A DNA stretch of 27,189 nucleotides from MB1-2 sp046566065 (GTDB lineage Bacteria > Actinomycetota > CADDZG01 > WHSQ01). The notes beneath the pieces were generated by a model. The model saw only the letters and a list, made by a program, of their open reading frames with translations, ran no database searches and was not told the origin of the DNA. Both the position numbers and the translations under genes were made by a program. Positions 23,367 through 27,189 of the stretch are shown in pieces; the first letter of the stretch is position 1, and each line of letters begins with the position of its first letter. The DNA lies in assembly GCA_046566065.1 (NCBI GenBank), contig JBKHXK010000032.1, positions 1 to 27,189 of the forward strand, given 5' to 3'.

Positions 23367-23564
23367 GCCGTCGCCCCCCGATCGTTTCGACTTCTCATCA
23401 ATGGACTTCCGCGAGATTCCAGTCGGCGGCCACCCCGTTGTCGGGGCGCTCGTTTCGATGCAATCACATCGAGGTGTGGCCGGATAGGTACTTATCTCCC
23501 GGAAGGGACGAAAGGTCTCGCAGTGTTGGAGCAACTCCCGTCCCCGGCGCTGAGGCGTCAGGTG

Positions 23565-23604
23565 GCGGAACTTCTCTATAGGGGTAGAAGCAGGGCGGTT
23601 CCGC
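23565..23604. promoter_or_regulatory. Nested inverted repeat before the second methyltransferase gene
   Basis: GCGGAAC (23565-23571) pairs with GTTCCGC (23598-23604), and inside it CTTCT (23571-23575) pairs with AGAAG (23586-23590) around CTATAGGGGT. It ends 15 nt before the GTG start, so it may be an operator or a 5'-leader hairpin. Confidence 0.45.
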
Positions 23605-23619
23605 TGTCATCCTGTCCTC

Positions 23620-24438
23620 GTGGGGAAGGGTTCGAGCAGGTACGAGAGCGAGACGAGAAGCGACTTCGCGGAGCGCTATTCCATCGGCCGCCATGACGTG
23701 ATCGCGACGATCGAACGCGCCGTCATCGGCGGTGACTGGGGCGCCAACGGATACACGACCCTCGCCCAGGCCGACGAACTTGCGTTACGCCTAGGGTTGG
23801 ACGGATCGAAGAGACTCCTCGACGTGGGCACGGGCCAGGGCTGGCCGGGTCTCTACCTCGCCAAGAAGACGGGATGCCAAGTCGTCATCACCGACCTTCC
23901 CATCGAAGGGCTGCGCGTTGCAAACCTCCGAGCTGAGGAAGAGAGGATCCGGGCTCTCGGAGCGATCGTCTGCTCGGCGAAACGATTCCCGTTCGTGGAG
24001 GGCTCGTTCGACGCTTTATGCCATACCGATGTGTTGTGTTGACTGCAACCGAAGCTCTCCGTGCTGAGAGCCTGCCGCCGTCTCCTCAAGACAGGAGGCC
24101 GCATCGCCTACACCACGATCGTCATCGCTCCAGGCCTCGACCCGAGCGATCACCGCGAAGCCGTAAGGAGGGGCCCACCGGCCGTGGCTTCCCGAGCATC
24201 GGAGGACGCACTCATGTCAAAGGCTCGTTTCGAGGACATCAAGGTCACCGATCTGACCTCCGATTTCCTTACCACCGCAAGGTCGTGGCACGAGCAATAT
24301 TCTCGCCATGAAGCCGACGTCGAGAAGGCGCTGGGACGGACGTGGCTGGAAGAGAGACAGGTATCCCGAGCCGCATTGCTACAAGGCATAGAGGATGGGC
24401 TCCTTCGTCGGCTTCTCGTATCCGGCCGGGCCATCTGA
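23620..24438 (+). CDS. Putative selenoprotein: class I SAM-dependent methyltransferase (in-frame TGA = Sec141)
   Basis: Read through one TGA (24040-24042), this is a 272-residue methyltransferase. Residues 1-140 have FAERYSIGRHDVIATIERAV, GANGYTTLAQADELA, SAM motif I LLDVGTGQGWPGLYLA (67-82), VVITDLP, and a terminal LCHTDVLC. After the TGA the same frame gives LQPKLSVLRACRRLLKTGGRIAY, then the rest of the Rossmann fold, ending GLLRRLLVSGRAI at TGA (24436-24438). Homologues, as I recall, read VLCCL, so TGA replaces the second cysteine of a Cys-Cys pair and would give Cys140-Sec141. A SECIS-like hairpin begins 11 nt after the TGA. The start is GTG without Shine-Dalgarno. The substrate is unknown. 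The alternative is a nonsense mutation in a decaying gene, but the downstream frame is intact for 131 codons. Confidence 0.75.
24043..24071 (+). promoter_or_regulatory. Predicted bacterial SECIS element of the second methyltransferase gene
   Basis: Eleven nt after the TGA, GCUCUC (24054-24059) pairs perfectly with GAGAGC (24066-24071) around the loop CGUGCU (24060-24065). The loop begins 18 nt after the TGA. Stem length, distance and the first five loop bases all match the hairpin in the ArsM-like gene, although the surrounding coding sequences are unrelated. Confidence 0.65.
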
Positions 24439-24484
24439 GCCTCCGCCCTCCTCAACCGCCGGTCTGAGACAACGTGCATCCTCG

Positions 24485-25189
24485 TTAGGTCGGCCGCCCG
24501 ATCGCATCGACGATGACAAGCAACCCTCCGATGGCGACGACAGCGACGATGAGCCCCGGACCGCCATCACTCGTCGACAAGAGGACAGCGGGCACGGCAA
24601 GAACCACCAACGCCACAGAGGCGATCCGGCCTACACCGCTTAGACCGGGCGCGAAGACTGTTGCGACCAGCAACGCGACGAGCGGCGGAACGATCACGAA
24701 GAACATCAGTTCATCGGCCCTGCTCTCCGTGCCGAAGGTGCCGAACACGATCCCGGAGAGCGCAGCAACGGAAACTGCAGCCTGAAACAGCAGGAGGGAC
24801 CAGGCGACCACCCCGCTCGTCCACGGCAACCGCGCTCGGCGACTAGCGATGAAGGTGACGACCGGCGCGGCGACGATCAGCGGGAACCAGGCGCTCGATA
24901 ACGCTTCTCCCATCCAGGCCGCGTCGCTGGCGATCGCAACCTCGGCCACCAGGACAGAAACTCCTGCGCCCAATGGCACGACCATCGTGTACCAACGAAC
25001 CGGGGAGGTGCTCACGCGAACCACTGCCCCAGTCAAAGCGATCCACCACGCGAGGTAGAGCAGCCCAATCCCTATGAGGTGGGAAGCGCCCGGCAGGCCC
25101 TGCGTCCGGACAAGAACCTCAGCCACGGAAGCCGCCACGAGAGAACAGATGGCCAGCAGGGGGACGGGACGAACCTTGGCTGGCAACAT
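24485..25189 (-). CDS. Multi-pass membrane protein of unknown function
   Basis: The 234-residue protein has about seven hydrophobic helices (for example LLAICSLVAASVAEVLV, IGIGLLYLAWWIALTGAVV, YTMVVPLGAGVSVLVAEVAI, FPLIVAAPVVTFIA, VVAWSLLLFQAAVSVAALS, MFFVIVPPLVALLVATVF, VALVVLAVPAVLL) with short loops and no recognisable catalytic motif. Arg and Lys near the N-terminus and in SRRAR suggest a cytoplasmic N-terminus. GGAGAG lies about 6 nt before the ATG. It converges on the second methyltransferase gene. No family is recognised. Confidence 0.78.
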   Translation of the reverse strand: MLPAKVRPVPLLAICSLVAASVAEVLVRTQGLPGASHLIGIGLLYLAWWIALTGAVVRVSTSPVRWYTMVVPLGAGVSVLVAEVAIASDAAWMGEALSSAWFPLIVAAPVVTFIASRRARLPWTSGVVAWSLLLFQAAVSVAALSGIVFGTFGTESRADELMFFVIVPPLVALLVATVFAPGLSGVGRIASVALVVLAVPAVLLSTSDGGPGLIVAVVAIGGLLVIVDAIGRPT

Positions 25190-25531
25190 AGCGGTCTCTC
25201 CGATCTACCTTGGCCACCGCCACCGGGCAGAACACTCACACGTTCGGCGAGCCCAAGGAGCCGACGCCCGCGGCGGCCGGAGTGCGGTCGAGCCTGACGG
25301 TTCAAGGGTAGCTCCTATCGATGGGCTCTCCAAGGAGGTCCCATCACATCTCCTCGATCTCCGACATGTACTGCGGTCATCAGCCGTAAGGCGCTACAGA
25401 AGGTCCTCGTTACCCCATTCAAAGCGACACAAGAAGCGGATATCGTCGACGTGCGCCTGCGGAGCGAAGTTCGATCGATCGACCGACCTAGCAGTTGACA
25501 CGTCATATTCCGGATGCAAGGAGATCCCGAC
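25190..25531. other. Intergenic region without a supportable gene
   Basis: This 342-bp stretch lies between divergent genes. Reading frames here are short or shadows of neighbours. A consensus-like AAGGAGGT occurs near 25333, but no start codon follows at usable distance. Promoters for both flanking genes must lie here; TTGACA at about 25495 lacks an obvious matching -10 box. Confidence 0.6.
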
Positions 25532-26884
25532 ATGAATCTCGACACCGGGACCATCGCCAACTTGCGGGCGTCCATGAGCGGAGCGGTAGTAGCACCCGGG
25601 GATGCAGCATTCGATAAAGCCCGGAGGATCTGGAACGCATCCGCTGATCGCCGCCCGGCGCTGATAGCGGTCTGCGAAGAGACTTCTGATGTCCAACGCG
25701 CGCTCGCCTTGGCAACCGACGCCGGACTCCCAGTCGCCATACGAAGCGGGGGGCACAGCGTTGCGGGGTTCTCGACCTGTGACGACGGCATCGTCATCGA
25801 TCTCAGCAACCTGAAGGCGGTCACAGTCGATACCGAGAGGCGCGTTGCCCGTGCCGATGCCGGGGTAACACTCGGAGGATTCGACCGTGCGACCCAGGAA
25901 CATGGTCTGGCTACGACTTTGGGGATCGTAAGCATGACGGGGATCACCGGACTCACGCTCGGTGGAGGGCTCGGGTGGCTGATGCGCAAGCATGGGTTGG
26001 CCTGCGACAACCTCCTGTCGGCCGAGATCGTTCTTGCCGACGGTACCCAAGTGACCGCGAATGAAGAGGACGACCCCGAGCTTCTTTGGGGGCTGAAAGG
26101 GGGTGGGGGGAACTTCGGAGTGGTGACCTCACTCGAATACCGTCTTCACCCGATCGGCCCCATGGTCTTTGGAGGGCCAGTGGCGTACGCGCCTGACGCT
26201 GGGCGCGATCTCTTGCACTTCTACAGGGAGTTCTCCGCGAGCGCGCCGCATGAGCTCACGACTTACGCGGCATTCACCGCTGGCCCTGACGGCTCCCCCG
26301 TCGCGGCATTAGCAGCCTGCCACTGCGGTGATCTCAGCGAGGCAGAGCGATTGCTGGCCCCGGCACGATCCGCGGTCGGTTCGCCCCTGGCGGACGCTCT
26401 CGGACCGATTCCGTACCTCGATCTGCAGAGCCGCATCGACGCCTCCTATCCGCCAGGTCAATATCACTACTGGCGATCCTGTTTCCTCGACGAGCTGACG
26501 GACGAGGTCATCGAGATCCTGGTGGAGCGCAGCAACGATTCCCCCGCTCCGCCGCTTCTCGAGATCGTCATCGAGCAGATGGGAGGTGCCATCCGGGCGG
26601 GGGACGGTGCTTTCGCGCATCGCGAGGCGGCCTATGACGTGCTCATCGACGCCAACTGGGAGAACCCTGACGACGAGGAGCGCTGTGTGCGGTGGGCACG
26701 GGAAACGGCCGCAGCTCTCGAGCCCTACGCGCGCGGGGGGTACGTCAACTACGAACCTGACTCCGGTAACGAGGCCGCTCGAACCACATATGGATCGTCC
26801 GCCGCCAGACTGCGGTCTCTGAAGTCAAAGTTCGACCCGCAGAACGTATTCCGTCTGAATCAGAACATCACGCCCAGTCGGTGA
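25532..26884 (+). CDS. FAD-linked oxidase, berberine-bridge-enzyme type
   Basis: From ATG at 25532 (AAGGAG 8 nt upstream) the protein has 450 residues. It shows the FAD_binding_4 domain: PVAIRSGGHSVAGFSTCDDGIVIDLS with His75 as the usual covalent FAD attachment, GITGLTLGGGLGWLMRKHGLACDNLLSAE, and LLWGLKGGGGNFGVVTSLEYRLHP. The BBE domain ends it with VNYEPD, then LKSKFDPQNVFRLNQNI. The cysteine that gives a second flavin link in plant BBE is not present at the expected place (here GIVSMTGITG), so a single covalent bond is expected. It oxidises an unknown small molecule, often a sugar or secondary metabolite in this family. Confidence 0.92.
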   Translation: MNLDTGTIANLRASMSGAVVAPGDAAFDKARRIWNASADRRPALIAVCEETSDVQRALALATDAGLPVAIRSGGHSVAGFSTCDDGIVIDLSNLKAVTVDTERRVARADAGVTLGGFDRATQEHGLATTLGIVSMTGITGLTLGGGLGWLMRKHGLACDNLLSAEIVLADGTQVTANEEDDPELLWGLKGGGGNFGVVTSLEYRLHPIGPMVFGGPVAYAPDAGRDLLHFYREFSASAPHELTTYAAFTAGPDGSPVAALAACHCGDLSEAERLLAPARSAVGSPLADALGPIPYLDLQSRIDASYPPGQYHYWRSCFLDELTDEVIEILVERSNDSPAPPLLEIVIEQMGGAIRAGDGAFAHREAAYDVLIDANWENPDDEERCVRWARETAAALEPYARGGYVNYEPDSGNEAARTTYGSSAARLRSLKSKFDPQNVFRLNQNITPSR

Positions 26885-27009
26885 ATCGGGCAAGTTGCGG
26901 CGTACATCACATCCGACGGCGCTAACAAGCCTCCCCGGGAGGGACTACGCAAGCGCTGTGCTAGGTGCCTTTTCCGCAGCTGATTTGTGAGCGATGGACG
27001 ATATTTGTC

Positions 27010-27021
27010 ACGACTAGTCGT
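27010..27021. repeat. Perfect 12-bp palindrome (ACGACTAGTCGT)
   Basis: This perfect palindrome lies just after the stop of the SnoaL-like gene and 126 bp after the FAD oxidase stop. It has no loop, so it is more likely a protein site or chance than a hairpin. The rest of 26885-27024 holds only a short CCTCC/GGAGG stem near 26927-26945. Confidence 0.35.
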
Positions 27022-27024
27022 AGC

Positions 27025-27189
27025 CTAGCCATTCAGGGGCTCGACCCAGCGCGATCGCCACTCAGGCGGATCCCACGGTTCGCCTACGTAGATCGTTTCG
27101 CGGAACACTTTTCCCTCGCGAAATTCCATGATGCCCACAACGTGACTTGGTTTCCCGTCGTAGCGAATCACGTACTCATTCACCCAAAG
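27025..27189 (-). CDS. SnoaL / NTF2-like protein, C-terminal fragment (gene start outside window)
   Basis: The frame from the right edge reads LWVNEYVIRYDGKPSHVVG, then IMEFREGKVFRETIYVGEPW and ends WRSRWVEPLNG at TAG. The FRxGKVxRETxYxxxPWxPPEWR pattern is typical of the C-terminal sheet of SnoaL-like polyketide cyclase/NTF2-fold proteins. Members are small ligand-binding or isomerase domains. The 54 visible codons lack the N-terminal half, so no function is assigned. It converges on the FAD oxidase gene. Confidence 0.85.
   Translation of the reverse strand, partial: LWVNEYVIRYDGKPSHVVGIMEFREGKVFRETIYVGEPWDPPEWRSRWVEPLNG

Noticed and set aside
24061..24438. Separate gene starting at GTG 24061
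   Set aside because: Its sequence is the continuation of the methyltransferase fold in the same frame, begins in mid-helix and has no ribosome-binding site.
17200..24438. Altered genetic code with TGA read as Trp, Gly or Cys
   Set aside because: TGA is a normal stop for many genes here (for example those ending at 2051, 6444, 8962, 17997, 20461 and 26884), several in ATGA overlaps that fit tightly with the next start.
25295..25320. GGTTCAAG resembling a tRNA T-loop
   Set aside because: The flanking bases do not form a T-stem and no acceptor or anticodon arm can be built around it.
25074..25535. 153-codon plus-strand frame over the gap before the FAD oxidase
   Set aside because: Its first part is antisense to the membrane-protein gene, the composition is Arg/Ser/His-rich without domain features, and it runs into the oxidase start.
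25394..26050. Minus-strand frame across the FAD oxidase start and the upstream gap
   Set aside because: Most of it is antisense to a strongly supported gene, and the remaining part has no recognisable features or ribosome-binding site.
26927..26945. CCTCCC/GGGAGG stem after the FAD oxidase as a terminator
   Set aside because: The arms nearly touch, leaving at most a 3-nt loop with a 5-bp stem, and no T-run follows.

Overview
The window is GC-rich bacterial chromosome, most likely from an uncultured or little-studied member of the Actinobacteriota. The evidence is the small-protein repertoire (PspC/SHOCT proteins, a DUF1059-like peptide, a PH-domain protein paired with a mini membrane protein), a metal-sulfur assembly factor, and several genes with a TANNNT box exactly 6 nt before ATG. 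No phage, plasmid, transposase or CRISPR signature is visible. Nearly all of the sequence is coding.

Layout. 1-5.6 kb: the 3' end of a histidine kinase, a secreted NlpC/P60 protein, a SufT-like factor, two small PspC/SHOCT membrane proteins, a minus-strand group (membrane protein, thiE, amidohydrolase), two paralogous secreted proteins and a 50-residue acidic protein. 5.58-5.85 kb: a very long imperfect palindrome between convergent genes. 5.85-11.4 kb: a PH-domain protein with a 56-residue membrane peptide, a sugar-phosphate isomerase-like protein, a membrane-anchored HAD phosphatase, a cyclophilin, a membrane/spermidine-synthase-like fusion and an epoxide-hydrolase-like protein. Related short inverted repeats sit at the 3' ends of three of these genes. 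11.5-17.2 kb: a GAF histidine kinase, a secreted LVIVD-type protein, two VOC (PhnB-like) proteins, a nitrilase-family hydrolase, a DUF1059-like peptide and a secreted beta-barrel-type protein. 17.2-24.4 kb: a minus-strand series (hybrid histidine kinase; TetR; alpha/beta hydrolase-glycosyltransferase fusion; cupin; methyltransferase), then a divergent second methyltransferase. 24.4-27.2 kb: a multi-pass membrane protein, a BBE-type FAD oxidase and the edge of a SnoaL-like gene.

The main discovery candidate is a pair of unrelated SAM-dependent methyltransferases (17200-18000 minus; 23620-24438 plus). Each is interrupted by a single in-frame TGA at a position where, from memory of the families, homologues carry cysteine. 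In both genes the frame continues with recognisable family sequence to a natural end. In both, the TGA is followed at 10-11 nt by a perfect 6-bp stem capped by a loop beginning CGUGC. That matches bacterial SECIS geometry, so I infer two selenoproteins. TGA also ends many other genes here as a normal stop, which argues against a changed genetic code. The selenocysteine machinery itself (selA, selB, selC, selD) is not in this window, so the proposal needs the rest of the genome.

The first methyltransferase closes a four-gene set with overlapping or closely spaced ends (TetR, hydrolase-glycosyltransferase, cupin, methyltransferase). A palindrome over the tetR start codon suggests autoregulation. 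The set looks like a small-molecule modification or detoxification locus with unknown substrate.
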